From contig CM051457.1 in NCBI GenBank assembly GCA_028274465.1, positions 67,802,496 to 67,866,495 on the forward strand: a DNA stretch of 64,000 bases. The letters are read 5' to 3'. Each line of letters begins with the position of its first letter. Positions within the stretch are counted from its first letter, which is position 1. Below are positions 1-11,869 of the stretch, one piece after another. Under the pieces are notes generated by a model, which did no database searches, was not told the origin of the DNA, and worked only from the letters and a program-made list of their open reading frames with translations. The position numbers were made by a program, and so were the translations under genes. The DNA comes from Plantago ovata (lineage: Eukaryota; Streptophyta; Magnoliopsida; Lamiales; Plantaginaceae).

Positions 1-44
1 TCATCGACACGTATGCGACGGTTCGCCTTCCAGTACTACCCTCT

Positions 45-52
45 TATAAATA
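45..52 (+). promoter_or_regulatory. TATA box of the antisense gene in T1
   Basis: TATAAATA followed by GGGG lies about 410 bases before the ATG at 463. It is on the strand opposite to gag-pol, so it would drive the accessory gene rather than the retroelement genome. A transcription start near 75-90 is inferred from spacing only. Confidence 0.6.
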
Positions 53-201
53 GGGGTACTTAGATTCATTTGCAAACTTTTCGCCCAAACTTACTCAGAG
101 CAATTTCAACTGAGCGACCAGCATTTGTGAAGAGTGAAGCACCTGCGTAGTCTAGCGTGGTCATCGAGCAAGTCTTTCTTCCTTTCCAGCAAATCAACTA
201 A

Positions 202-461
202 GTATCTTTCCTTCCTTTATTTTTTCGGCTTTACTCGCGCTATTACTATGCTTGCTTTTTGTGCTCCTCGCTCCTTTACTTTTTATAACTGCTTCCCCCT
301 TTTTTCTCGTCGCCCCTCTCCTCCCTATATGGTAGTCGCTCCTCTTGATTGTGCCTGCGCGTCTCGGCTTTGAGACTTGGACTTAAAATACACCTAAACT
401 GACCTCTCGGACCTTACATAAAACCGCCGTTGATTGATATTTTTCCTCTTCCTTTGTTTAG
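202..461 (+). other. Probable 5'-UTR intron of the antisense gene
   Basis: A pyrimidine-rich tract ending TTTGTTTAG sits directly before GATGTCC, so the acceptor is at 460-461 and the ATG at 463 is two bases into the exon. The donor is less certain; GTATCT at 202 is the best candidate between the TATA box and this acceptor. Confidence 0.45.
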
Positions 462-2060
462 GATGTCCGAGAGGAGTGATAGCGAGAACATGTCCGAGGG
501 GCAAGGGTACGCGGACAGTAGCAGTTCCTTATCTGCAAGATTTCTCGACAACGACCTACCCGTTGTCGATGTGCCCGAGGAGGAAGAGGAAGTAGTGAGT
601 ACTCCTCCGGAGGATAGGCTAGTCGCTCGGTCAAGAGGGCCTAGGAACGAGTACGATCTGAATGACACGTTTATCAATGACGAGGTCGAGGAGGGTGCCG
701 CTCATAATGTTCCCTCCGAGGTAGTTAATGCTGTTGCTGGGGCGCTCGGACGAGGTTATCGAGCAGGTGGTCAGCCGGACCCTATAGAGCCCCCGGGTCG
801 TCATACTAGATGATGTGCCCGCCTTGCCTAGTGCTGAGGCAGTTCCTTTAGCTGAAAAATCGTCTTCAAAAACCACGAAGAGTCCAAGTCCAGTGAGGTA
901 CTTACCTCAGGGTTATTATCAGAGAGTGGTTACTCTCTCTCCGACGACGAGGTCCGTCGGGCGCCTCCTAATTTTGATGGGGCCGGTCCGAGTGGGAGCA
1001 AGCAAGTCGCTTATGTACATAATGAGAGTAGCGACTCTCTCTTTGGGGACAACGATGATTTTTCAGTTGATGCGTCCGAGGGAGAATCCCGGAGGAGTCG
1101 CGAGGAAGAAGAATTACCGCTCGATGTTGAAGAGGGCGAGGACGCGCGCGAGGAAGGAAATCAAGTGTCCGCGTCCGAGGACATAGGAACTTCTCGTTCT
1201 GCGCCAAGGAGGAAGAGAAGAAGAAAGGGCGAGCCAGTCGCTCCTAAATTTGCCAAGGACGGTCGTCCGAGGGGTGATGCTTCCTCGGGCGCCAAGTTTA
1301 CTCGCCCCGTCTCGGAATGTCATCATCCGGATCCGACTGGAGAGCTGAACGAGGACGGCTCCATACCCACTGCAGCGACCACTATTTATGAGGAGGAGAT
1401 CCCTCACCTTAGGTGGATTTACTCCCTTCCTGCGCCTAAGGTTGACATACTCCTCCCGACGCCCGACCAGACCTTCTACAACCCGCCCGCCGGGTACATT
1501 GCGGTTCACACTATGTCCTTCGAGCGAGGCTAGTGCATGCCGTTTTGTGATGCTTTCCGCCAACTTTTCAACAACCTTGGCCTCGCTCCCACTCAAATTA
1601 TCCCGAGCTCGCTCGGCACATTGGTTTGTTATGGGGTCTTCTGCCACATCCGAGGGATCCCGGTTAACTATTCAACGTTCATTCAACTTTTCCGGGTTTC
1701 TGTCAGTCCGGGGAACCCCCATTTTTACTTCTTCTCGACCATACCTGGATTTGCCTTTCTAAAGGAGGCTCCATCGTCCATCGGCTGTAGATGGTGGTAG
1801 CACTATTTCTATGTTCGCAAGGTGCGGCAACCTGGCATGAGCGACGAGCGGATGGCTTGGGGTGTCCCAAAGAATTTTCAGAGGAAGTTGGGTGGGTAAA
1901 ACGGTCGTGGGCGACTTGGCTCCTTGGGCTGCCCGACTACAACGCGAGAACTTACTTCCGGAGCCCAAGAGGTACTTTTACTGGGCATTGAATCTCTAGC
2001 CCTTGCCATACTTGGCAAGTTTGACCGATCCGGTCTATTGTGGATTCAAGAAAGATTTTG

Positions 2061-2229
2061 GTAAGTCAACATCCCAGGCACACCTTGTGCGAGGAGCGTC
2101 TCCTCGCTCGGTTTCATATTTTTGTCTTCCTATCGAATTTTTACTTCCATACTTAGCTATATTTGAATCCATCTGTTGCTCGCGCTTTATCTTTTTGCTT
2201 CTCGGACACTAATTAACTTTCCTTTGTAG
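2061..2229 (+). other. Phase-1 intron in the antisense gene
   Basis: Donor G|GTAAGTC at 2061 and acceptor TTTCCTTTGTAG ending at 2229. Joining 2060 to 2230 keeps the reading frame: the upstream exon reads ...KKDF, the split codon gives G, and the downstream exon continues YWLKWIMSETLE. The intron itself is T-rich. Confidence 0.8.
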
Positions 2230-2666
2230 GTTATTGGCTTAAGTGGATCATGTCCGAGACGCTTGAAGCCGGAAGAAGGCAGCGCGCCGCTCAGCGCAAA
2301 CTTGTCCAACAGCAAAAGTTGGACAAGGTAATGAACACTCCATCACAGCTTCCTTGCGACCCTCCTCGGAATGCTGCTGTGCACAAGGACGAGATGGATC
2401 GTCGGGAGCGAGAAGGTGAGCCTCCTCTGGAGATGGCTCTTCCTCAACTGAAGAAGGCCGATGACAAGGCCAAAGAGGACAAGAGAGCCAAGAAGTCGAA
2501 GAGGAGCTCCGACGACGAGGGTGGTCGCACGGGGAAGAAGGTCCGTAAAAATAAGGGCAAAGGGAAGGAGATCACGACGGACGAGGATCTCTCGGGCGAG
2601 GTGAATCGTATCATGGCGCTCGACGAGCTTGATCGGGCACATGAGCTGAGCCAAGTCTCGCGCAAG

Positions 2667-2770
2667 GTAATGTCCTCATTTTTAATTTCAAAATTTTACC
2701 AAGTGTTTTAGCTTCTCGCGCCTTTGCTAACTTCATCGGTCCTCGGACCTTACTTTTATTTTCTTTGCAG
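2667..2770 (+). other. Phase-0 intron in the antisense gene
   Basis: Donor AAG|GTAATG at 2667 and acceptor TTTTCTTTGCAG ending at 2770. The upstream exon ends on a codon boundary (...SRK) and the downstream exon resumes in frame (LDAIVGS...). It is 104 bp long, T-rich and typical of a small plant intron. Confidence 0.82.
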
Positions 2771-3982
2771 CTCGACGCTATAGTGGGCTCAATTGGGAAC
2801 CTTGCGGCCGACAAGGGTGCTCCGGAGGAAGTCGCCAACTTGCACCTCCAACTCCAAGAAGCCAATACCCGTGCTCGGGGACTTGAGGAAGAGCTCCAGG
2901 TTGAGAAGGCCAAGTTTACTACTCTGGAGGCCGAGAGCGCCAAGGTGCAGAGGCAAATGAAGGCCTGGAAGGATGCATGGAATAACCTCTCCATCAAGAT
3001 GGCCCGCTTCAAAGATGTTGTGGTCGGGTACCTCAAGGATACTCGGTACGAGGGCGCTAAAGATTTCTATGAGTCCGCCTCGTACCGTCTGAAGATGCTG
3101 GAGACCAAGGAGGTGGGGCGCGAGGAGGGCTTCTACTCGGCCCTTGACCAGTTGAAGGCTAAGGGTCTCTTGCCCGAGGACTTTGACAGCGATGCCGCGG
3201 GCTTAATGTATAACAAGAACGACGAGTTTGCGTACTATGAAGATCAACTGGTGTCCGACGCCGAGCACCAAGCTTGTGAATTTGGCGCACTGGTCGCTAA
3301 CCCGTAGGTCCCTTATCCTGCCAAGGTCGGCCTGCTTCCTTCCTGGGTGCCCGAGGTCCTCCGAGTTAGGATACTCGAGCCGTTCAACAAGTGTGGCCAT
3401 CGCAACACTAGGTGGCTCGCTCTTCCTGGCCCTGTCCTCGGTCGTGACTACACTATGGAGGAGCCCGAGGTCATCAAGTTCCGGGAGTCGCTCGAGGCAG
3501 AGAAGCACGCGGGGGGCTCTGGAGTCAGTCGAGCAGAAGGAGCGAGCCAGGCTTTTGGGGGTGGTAGTCGAACTGGAGAAGGGCAAGACCCGCAAAGATC
3601 TCCCCCCAAGTCCCCCGAGCAGTCCCGAAGCCGCTCAGATTGTTGAAGGCTGAGTATGCTCGGTAGAACTTGTACAAAAAATTTAACAAGTCCTTTTTTC
3701 GCTAGTCGAACAATTACTTTTATGCTTTAACTTATTCGGCCCTTTGTGGCGTGCTCGGGAGAGCTATTTTTTATGCCCCACTCGGATGGGTGCATATCTT
3801 TTGTAAATCAACAATGCTTCTCCTTTTGCCCGACGAGGCCTTATGATAATCGCTCATTGCTTCTCTTTGCATATTTTTTCCTTACTTTTGGTATATCGCA
3901 AAGTATTATGCGAGTTTTCATAATATGTTGCTTCAGGTACACGTTTCTCCTCCATTGGACTTAGAAAAATTTCTAAGTATGC

Positions 3983-4153
3983 GTCGTCGGACGCTGTAAT
4001 ATACATCTCAAACCACGCGCTTCCGGACCTCTTCTTTTAAATAAATTCTAAGTATCGAAACTCGTCTGTCGTCGGACGCTGTAATATACATCTCACCACG
4101 CGCTTCCGGACCTCTTCTCTTAAATAAATTCTAAAAAGTATCGAAACTCGTCT
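3983..4153. repeat. 85-bp tandem duplication in the 3' spacer of T1
   Basis: Two near-identical units start at 3983 and 4068, each running from GTCGTCGGACGC to ACTCGTCT. They differ by small indels (CTCAAACC versus CTCACC). The surrounding 3654-4893 spacer lies between the ends of the convergent antisense gene and integrase, with no further ORF that I can support; a second short duplication (AAACTTAGAC units) lies at about 4236-4300. Confidence 0.85.
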
Positions 4154-4893
4154 GTCGGGCGGCTCGCTGGTCGACTACCCTTGCTGGTTGGCCGCCGTAT
4201 ATTCTTCTTGGTAGTCGGCCGCCTAGTGCTTCTTTAAAACTTAGACAAAATTTTCCAAGTACGAATTAAAACTTAGACGAAAATTTGCCAAGTATTAATT
4301 CTAGTACTCGGGCGCCTCATTCCCTTGATACCTTCGGACGCTTCCTGAATGGATGTTAGTCGGGCAACCTTAATCACCAATGTAGTCGGCCCTTAGGTAA
4401 TTAAGTGTGTCGCCGAGCACACTTTTCTCCCTTACAATTTTTTCTTCAAAAAATTCGTGAAAAAGTCTCTTGTGGACGATGGAATAGTTATGGTCTTCCG
4501 ACCATTTGGAATCTTCGGCCGAGGGGCGTGTGGACGCGCCTTTGTGCGTCCTCCGACCCGAAAATGTTTTCCTGAGATATCTTTTTCTTGTTTCGAGAAA
4601 CCAAGAAGATTGATTTTTTTGCCGTTCTACCTTTATTTCTTTCCTTCGGAGCTTCTCATCTAGTTTCGTATTTTTATGTTGCCCTTCGTGGTTTTATATC
4701 TGCCTTTCGAGCAAACAAGACAATATTTCAAACTGAAAGAGTTGCATTGATATGATGGAAATTCAATTACAACGGTGGGCTTCGAGGCCATGCCAAAGGG
4801 CGAAACAAAAACGGAACTAGAAATCATAAACTGGCGAAAGGGGGCTTTTCCACAAGAGCTCATCAAAACCTTGCATATTTCTCCAATGCCTTC

Positions 4894-5997
4894 TTAGGCA
4901 TAAAACCTCTGGAGATTGGTGGTGTTCCAGGTGTTCTTCAACTTGCTTCCTTCGGCATCTTCCAAGCGGTAGCTTCCATTGGAGTTGGCTTCTATTATCT
5001 TGTAAGGTTCTTCCCACTTAGGTTCCATCTTGTGTGGATTGCCTAGGATATCTGCCTTGCGGAGTACTAAGTCTCCGACTTGAAAGTCTCTGTCCTTGAC
5101 GTGCTTGTTATAGGCCTTTGCGACAATGGCTTGGTATCTCAAGATGTTTGCCAATGCTGTGGTCCTTGACTCTTCGAGCATTTCTAGATCAAACATTCTT
5201 GCTTCATGGTTGTCCTCCGGTTGGTAGCCTTGAATTCTCAATGTCTCATGCACAATCTCGGCCGAGATAACTGCCTTCGAACCATAAACAAGGGAGAATG
5301 GGGTTTCCCTTGTTGCTGTCTTTGAAGTAGTGCGGTAGGCCCAAAGGACTCCATCAAGTTGCTCAACCCAACTTCCTTGGTACGCTGAAAACCTTTTCTT
5401 CAAGCTCCTTACGAGCGTCTTGTTGGTGGACTCAGTTTGGCCATTGTCTTGGGGGTATCCTACTGAAGTAAAGCGCCTTTCGATCTTCATCCTTTCGCAC
5501 CATGCATTAAACTTGGCTCCAGAGAATTGAGAGTCGTTGTCGGACACCAGGACCCTTGGCAAGCCAAAGCGACATACAATGTTCCTCCAGACAAAATCCA
5601 TAACCTTCTTCTCGCTGATCACCGAAACCGCTTCCGCCTCTGCCCATTTGCTGAAGTATTCTACCGCGACAATGATGAACTTCTTTTGTCCGGTTCCTTT
5701 GGGCAATGGTCCGACTATGTCTATTCCCCATGTGTCGAAAGGACATGTGATCTTGGAAGGAATAAGCGGTCTTGCGGACGCACGATTAGGTGTCGCAAAG
5801 TATTGGCATTCCTCGCATTTGCGCACGAATTGCGCAGCATCCTCTCGCACTATTGGCCAATAAAATCCTTGGCGAATGATTTTCTGAGCTAAAGCTCTTC
5901 CTCCCTAGTGGTTTCCGCAGATCCCTTGGTGCATTTCTTCTAAGATCGCTTGAACTTCGTTGTCACTAACACATCTAAGGTGTGTGCCTCTGAAGGA
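4894..5997 (-). pseudogene. Integrase of T1
   Basis: The HHCC zinc finger (MHQGICGNH then CEEC) maps to about 5825-5940. The catalytic core starts at WGIDIVGPLP (first Asp), continues with the second Asp in SDNDSQF and the Glu in QTESTNK. A C-terminal domain (GDLVLRK ... PYKI) ends with a stop at 4894. The frame is open except for TAG at 5905-5907 inside the zinc finger and the TGA at 5998-6000 upstream. All three catalytic residues remain. This is the last domain of the gypsy polyprotein, consistent with its position. Confidence 0.9.
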
Positions 5998-6876
5998 TCA
6001 CTTGTAAAGATATGCCCCTTGGACAAAGTATCTCACTGCTCCTCCTTTGATCCTTCTTGCTTCCGCACGGTCCCTTGGGAGAATTCCATGCATCAAATAG
6101 GTCGCGATAGGTTGCATCGAACTTGGGGTTGTATCAATGGTGAACATGCCTTTCGCACTTTTTTGAGAACTTGCGATGGACGAAAGCTCCATCTTCAGAA
6201 GTATCACATTTCGAGTGTCTACGCCTCCGGACGCTGATGCATATTTGGACAAGGCATCCGCCTTACCATTGAGTTCTCTTGCAAATTTATCTACTTGACA
6301 TTCTTCAAATTGTGCCATCTCTTCTTTGATAGCGTCCTTGTACTCTAGCAAGGAGCTCTTCTTCGCTTTGAATGCTCCGGCCAACTGCCTCTCGGCCAAT
6401 TGTGAGTCGGTAAAAAGCTTGATTTTCTTCACTTGTAGTGCTTTGGCCATCCGGAGACCGATCAGAATTGCTTCATATTCTGCTTCATTGTTTGAGACCG
6501 AAAAGCCTAAGGTCACAGCGTATTCTAACTCGGCTCCACCGGGGCTCCTAAGGTAGATTCCAATTCCTCCGGACCTCCTGCAAGACGAACCATCAACTTG
6601 TAAAATCCAAACATCTCCATGATTTTTTGGATATTTTGGTTCGGGGAGCATTATCTCTCGAACTGGTTCCTTCGGACCCTTTCCTTTTTCCACCGGACCT
6701 TTTTCTGCTTCCTCCGGAACTTCCATTCCGTATTTTGGTCCTTGGACAATAATATGAGAATTTGCTTCTTCCATTGCCACATCGTTAAGACGGAACATGT
6801 TGTTGGGTGTGTACTCTTTCCTTTGGTCATTGGTCTCAGGGCGATAAAGCATGGTGTCTTCGGCATTGGATATCAA
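5998..6876 (-). pseudogene. Second (archaeal-type) RNase H of T1
   Basis: Motifs VDGSSCRR, NNEAEYEA, FTDSQLAE and NGKADALSK give the Asp-Glu-Asp-Asp set of an RNase HI fold. It follows the usual gypsy RNase H and a long linker, which is the Tat-type dual RNase H arrangement. The segment is in the same frame as integrase, separated from it by TGA at 5998-6000. A frameshift near 6880-6900 separates it from the RT/RNase H segment. Confidence 0.88.
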
Positions 6877-8463
6877 TTTCTCGACTAGCTTGGGCTAGTT
6901 CCTTGAATCCCTTCAATGCCGCTTCTAGAGCTTTGAAATGTTCACTGACTTGAGGTCCTTGGGAGTTGATCATCATAGCTGAATCAGATTGTGCTTCCTT
7001 TGGGTCGACGTGCATAGGGTCCTTGGCGGGATACTCGGCCAGGAAATCCGCTAGGACTTGAGCTTTTTTGGCTAATGGAGCTTGGTAGTCGATGTCGAAC
7101 TCACTAAGCTCGATCGCCCATCTTGCTAGTCTTCCGCTCATTTCAGGTCGCCCTAGGACTTGCTTGAGAGGTTGGCTTGTTAAGACAATAACTTTGTGTG
7201 CACCAAAGTATGGTTTGAGCCTCCTTGCGGTGTAGACCAAGGCAAATGACAACCTTTCAATGTCTAAATATCTTGTCTCCGCACCCGTGAGTGCCTTGCT
7301 CAAATAATAGATCGGCATGTGATCATTCCCTTGGATCCGTACCAAGACGGAACTTATTGCCTTCGGAGTGATCGCAAGGTAGAGATATAATGGTTCTCCG
7401 TCGACCGGCTTGGATAACAAAGGTGGCGACAACAAGTATTGTTTCAATTTCTCAAAAGCCTCTTCGCATTCCTTTGTCCATTCGAACTGATTACTCTTTC
7501 TTAGGACCTTGAAGAAAGGCAGATTCTTCTCGGCCGATCTCGAGATGAAACGGCTTAGGGCGATTGACTTCCCAACCAATTGTTGTACCTCGTTGAGCGT
7601 CTTTGGCTGCGGAAGGTCAAGTATGGCTTTGATCTTTACTGGATTTGCTTCGATTCCCCTCTCGGTCACCACATAACCAAGGAACTTGCCTCCCTTGACA
7701 CCAAATGTGCACTTTGTCGGGTTAAGCTTCATGCCATATTTCCTCAGGACCGCGAAGCACTTATTAAGGTGCTCGACGTGTTGATCTTCCTTCTTGCTTT
7801 TCACCAGCATGTCGTCGACGTAAACTTCCATGGTTTATCCTATCTCGTCCTTGAACATCTTGTTCACTAGGCGTTGGTAGGTCGCCCCCGCGTTTTTGAG
7901 TCCGAAGGGCATGACGTTGAAGCAGTAGACATTGCCATTAGCAAAGAAGGCTGTCTTTGGTACGTCGTCCCTTGCCATCTTGATTTGATAAAAGCTTTGA
8001 TAGGCATCCATGAAGCTAAGTAGTGCACATCCGGCGGTGGAATCCACAAGTTGATCAATCCTAAGAAGGGGATAAGGTCCTTCGGACAAAACTTGTTGAG
8101 ACGAGTGAAGTTGTTGCACATTCTCCATTTCCCTTCGCCTTTCTCTACTAGGACCACATTGCAAACCCAATCTGAGTATCTTACTTCTTTCATGTGTCCT
8201 GCTTTCAAGAGCCTTTGGACCTCCGCTTCAAAGATGGCATTATCCTCCGGATCAAAATCTCTTCGCTTCTCGCGAATATGGGTGATTTTGGGATCTAAGT
8301 TCAAATGGTGAACCGCGACCCTAGGGTCAATTCCTTTGAGATCCTCCGCAATCCATGCGAATACGTCATTGTTGTCCCTGAGGCATTGGATGACCTTCAT
8401 TCGTACCTCGGTTGTCATCTCTGTTCCTATCCTTGTGACCTTGTCGGGGGACCCCTCTACCAC
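6836..8463 (-). pseudogene. Reverse transcriptase and first RNase H of T1
   Basis: The RT fingers and palm begin in one frame (REKRRDF, WRMCNNFTRLNKFCPKD). A frameshift near 8070-8090 moves the frame, which then reads SFMDAYQSFYQI, MPFGLKNAGATYQRLV and the active-site motif YVDDMLVKSKK. TAA at 7835-7837 interrupts just before the active-site motif, where a Gln codon is likely (CAA to TAA). The first RNase H follows (YYLSKALTGAETRY ... LADFLAEY) and keeps only part of its catalytic set, as is usual for Tat elements. Confidence 0.9.
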
Positions 8464-8474
8464 TTGGATTTCTT

Positions 8475-9620
8475 CTAAAGCTTCTTTCGCTTCAATTTTG
8501 TTCTCTTCAAAAAATGCTTTTTTCTTCGAGGTCGAGGGATGGGAGGAATTACTTGGTACTCTTCGAGCTCTTTTACTTCTGCCACCGTTAAATTTCGCTC
8601 TTTCCTTTGGACCGCCTCTCTTCGCCTAGCTGCCGGACTAGGTTTTTTCGACTTCCTTCGGGTCCTGGTCGCTCGGATAGAGTAAAAGGCGTTTGCTCCT
8701 GCCTCCGGATCTCTGTCTCCTAGGGCGAAGCGTGCACTTGAGGTCACACTTGCGGAAAGAGTATAGCACTCCCATGCCTCCCTTATGTTCCCGATTACTT
8801 GCCCTATGGCACCGTCGTCGCAAGGAAACTTCATGCGGTTGTGGACAGTTGAAACAACAGCTTTGAATTGAGACAAGGCGAGTCGCCCTATTACCACATA
8901 ATAGTCGAAAGGAATATCAGCTACCAAGAATGTAACTGACTTTGTTATTCTGCAAGGATCCTTGCCATGGACACCGGGAGGACCATGCTTCCGAGGGGCA
9001 TTATGGGCTGTCCTCCGAACCCTACTAGGGCGCTCACCACTTCTCTTAATCCTTCCTTCGGGTCAATTTTCATCTTTTTGAGAGTACTTGTGAAGATGAG
9101 ATTTGCTGAGCTTCCGGTGTCTACCAGTATTTTTGGAACTTCGAAGCAAAAAATGTCGAGCGACACTACTAGAGGAACACTTGGGTCTTGAGTGTCTCCT
9201 CCTCCGGCATGTCTCAGAGGAAGTTCACTATCGTCGAAAGAAATCATGTTGGTTCCTTTCGGGGCAACTTGTCCATACTTGGGGTCTCTCACCGTGAGAT
9301 CACTGGCGGTTCTTTCTCTTGCTTTGCGACTATCACCTCCCGCTGGTCCTCCGGCGATAGTGAGAATTCTTCCATTGATAGGCCTATTCTCAAAGTTTGT
9401 TTCTCTTACAAAATCCCGATGTCGCTCGCCCTCCGGAGGAGGAGGTGGCGGAGGTGGCAAAGCTGAAGGCTCCCTTCGTGGTTCGGGGGCGATGTGATGA
9501 ATGGATTGGTGAACTGGTTCCTCCCGACGGACATAATTGACCAATTTCCCTCTGCGCACTAACTTCTCAATTTCAGTCTTGAGGTTAATGCATTCGTCGG
9601 TGGTATGCCCTTTGCATTTG
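8475..9620 (-). pseudogene. Gag zinc-finger tail, aspartic protease and pro-RT linker of T1
   Basis: A knuckle-like motif (CYFHKCKGHTTDEC) at about 9585-9640 precedes the protease. The protease active site reads ILVDTGSSANLIF, with a downstream ALVGFGG flap-like segment and VVIGRLAL. A frameshift near 8950 splits the protease before VADIPFDYYVV. A basic linker (KKPSPAARRREAVQRKER) leads to RT, with another frameshift near 8490-8520. Gag and the first part of protease share one frame. Confidence 0.87.
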
Positions 9621-9659
9621 TGAAAGTAGCAAAACTTGTCCGAATTTCTATGCTTTCAT

Positions 9660-11480
9660 CCCTCCGGCATACGCTCGGGCCAATCAATATCCATGTTCCT
9701 TGTGATAATAGTGCTCAAGATTTCGGATCTTGGCCTATTAAGCTCAGTGTACTTCTCGTACCTCCTAGGGGGAGATCTCCTTGGAGGAGTTCTCTTGTCC
9801 CTGAAGTCATTTCTATGGTGTTGCTCCTTTTGAATGGTGTTTCTCTCATTTCTCTAGTCTTGCCTTCTTTTCTTCGGGGGATTATTCTGAGCTTGCCTTT
9901 GCTGTTCCTTTTCCTTCAGGGCGGTTGGAAGGACAGTTCTTACCGGGACGGTTCTCCAGAACTCCTCTGCCGCCAAAAAATTCTCGCATACTTGCTCTAG
10001 GTCTTTCTCCGTTTCCACATGGGACCTTGCGAGTTCGTCCCGAAGCTTCTCATTGGTGGTATTTCCATACAAGTATTCCTTTCGCTCTTTGGCTCCGTGA
10101 TTTTCTACTTGGTATGCCGCTTCATGGAACCTTGTCAAGAATTCCCTCAAGTCCTCCGACGGCCTTTGAACAATTTCGGCCAAATACTTGACTCCCCTCT
10201 TCTTCCGAATCACTTTCTCAAATCTTTTTATGAATTGAGATGTGAGTTCCTTGTAGGATGTGATGGCACCATTGTATAAGTTAGACCACCAAACCATTGC
10301 CTCTCCGCAAAGTGTCGAGGGGAAGATCAATGCCTTGGTGTTGGGACCATGCCCGTGGGCTTCCATTTTCGTGCCAAATCTTACTAGATGGTTCTTGGGA
10401 CAACTGGTACCATCGTAATTTTCCAGAGTTGGGAATCCTCTATCAGTCTTCACCACATGAGTTCTTATGGCATCACATAGTGCGCTCGGCTCCATATCTT
10501 TTTCTTTCTCTTGGACGCTTGTTTTTAACGCATCTATTTGCGCTTCAATGACCTTCCTTTGGGCTTTCAACTCTTCAAGGTTTAGCCTTCTCCCGGTCAT
10601 GGGGTCGAAGCCTAACATTGGAGTGACTTGGGCTACTGTCCTCGCACCGTTATTTTCTGCCATTGCTTCCGGACGGTTCTAAGGAGTGGTCTGATTTGGA
10701 AGAGTTGGCGGATGAATGACTTGCAATTGGAGTTGGTCCGGGGGTACTTGAAGATGGTCCGGGGGATGCGGGTTATTGGGTCCTTGCGAGGCCCTTACCC
10801 TTCGGTCGATGATTTCTCTCAAGTCTCCCGGGGCTCCCTGGCGACCTAATCTTGATTGCACGCCTTGGGGCCCTAACCTTGACTGTACGCCTTGAGGTCC
10901 CAGCCTTGCGTGAATCGGCCTAGGACTCGCTCGAGATTGAGCTTCATCTTGAGCGGGATGTGCTCTTGCTAGAATGGGTGCGGGTTCTTGCACTTGGGGC
11001 TGCCTTTGGGCCCTTATTTCCTCCTCTACTCTTGCTGCCTCATTTTCTCCTAGGCATCCTTGGATGGTCACGAGGAACAATCCGTATTGCGCCTCCGTGA
11101 AGCCAAAGTCCGCAGGACGGACTACTCGTCCGTTGGGAAGAGTAAAGTTCATTGCTGCTGGTTGGTCTTGCCTTGGGACCGGTTGATTTTGCCTTGGGGC
11201 CGGTTGAGTGGAATTCCTTAATGCGCCAAAACCGGATCCGACGGGAATCCCTTGAGGCGCATTTTCAGCAACACCTTCCTCGGGAGCAGTGACGCTCGCC
11301 GGCGCTCCGTCAAGCAATTCATCGTACGGGTAATCATCAACATTATCATTTCTAACTTCCCTACCACCATTGCCTCACCCCCTTCCTCTTCCTCTGCCGC
11401 CCAACGGGGGACGGCCCCGTGGACGAGCAGGTGGGGGTCCGGCGACGGCGGTCGCAAGGCGGGTACTTCTTCTGGGGTTA
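9660..11480 (-). pseudogene. Gag of T1
   Basis: A proline/arginine-rich N-terminus (RPRGRPPLGGRGRGRG, about 11390-11440) precedes a variable region with a repeated RLGPQGVQS unit and then the capsid-like retrotransposon gag domain (MVWWSNLYNGAITSYKELTSQF). The long reading frame from 11317 continues into protease but is broken by TAG at 10679-10681, TAG at 9854-9856 and a TGA near 9658. At the first stop, the paralogous gag of D (59613-60959) keeps Gln, supporting a Gln-to-stop change. Residue order matches D throughout. Confidence 0.88.
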
Positions 11481-11528
11481 ACCATCCTTCGGACCGCGCT
11501 AGTAGGGCGAGGGTAACTTTTTGATCGT

Positions 11529-11546
11529 TTCCCAGAGACGGCACCA
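11529..11546 (-). other. Primer-binding site of T1
   Basis: Two bases inside the LTR end the minus strand reads TGGTGCCGTCTCTGGGAA, closely matching the PBS of D (TGACGCCGTCTGTGGGAA). The matching tRNA was not assigned with confidence. Confidence 0.75.
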
Positions 11547-11861
11547 AATGTTGATAGGTAATTAGTGCTTTCCTCTGGAGCGTTGTCGTACTTTTCCCCG
11601 GAGCGTCGTAAGGCGAAGGTTCTAGAACGTCCTTCGCACTTTAAGTGCCTTCCGTACTGTACCTAGGATCTGAGGAAGAACTTGGCAAGAGGGGGGGGGG
11701 GTTAGTGCCACAAGCCCGGCTTGTCTAAGAACAAGCCGGAGGGACGACTTTATGTGTAGGAAGTTGGTAAGCTTCCCTAGTAAATGTAGAGTGAGAAAGT
11801 AGTGTGATGACTGAGTGATTGATTGATTGAATGAATGTTTACCTTGATTGAGGTGAGCCCG

Positions 11862-11869
11862 TATTTATA
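11862..11869 (-). promoter_or_regulatory. TATA box in the T1 LTR
   Basis: Minus-strand TATAAATA lies about 310 bp from the inner LTR end, the expected U3/R position. Confidence 0.6.

Larger units (their letters stand above)
463..3653 (+). pseudogene. Spliced antisense accessory gene of T1 (putative gypsy-type transposon protein family), decayed
   Basis: Three coding exons are seen: 462-2060, 2230-2666 and 2771-3653. Exon 1 encodes an acidic, serine-rich N-terminus, then a basic KRRRK stretch near 1210-1235, then from about 1440 to 1790 a segment of the kind found in the family described as putative gypsy-type transposon protein (PF04195-like; motif FNNLGLAPTQI). Exon 2 is lysine-rich and highly charged (KKVRKNKGKGK). 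Exon 3 has a long heptad-like coiled coil and a C-terminus ending near 3653. Frame changes near 760-815, 900-1000, 1800-2000 and 3510, and stops at 1531-1533, 1798-1800 and 3305-3307, show it is broken. Function is unknown; structural or DNA/RNA-binding roles are guesses. Related antisense ORFs are known in Tat elements. Confidence 0.75.

Noticed and set aside
6326-6888. Plus-strand ORFs over T1 pol
   Set aside because: Shadows of the minus-strand RNase H coding sequence, with no independent features.
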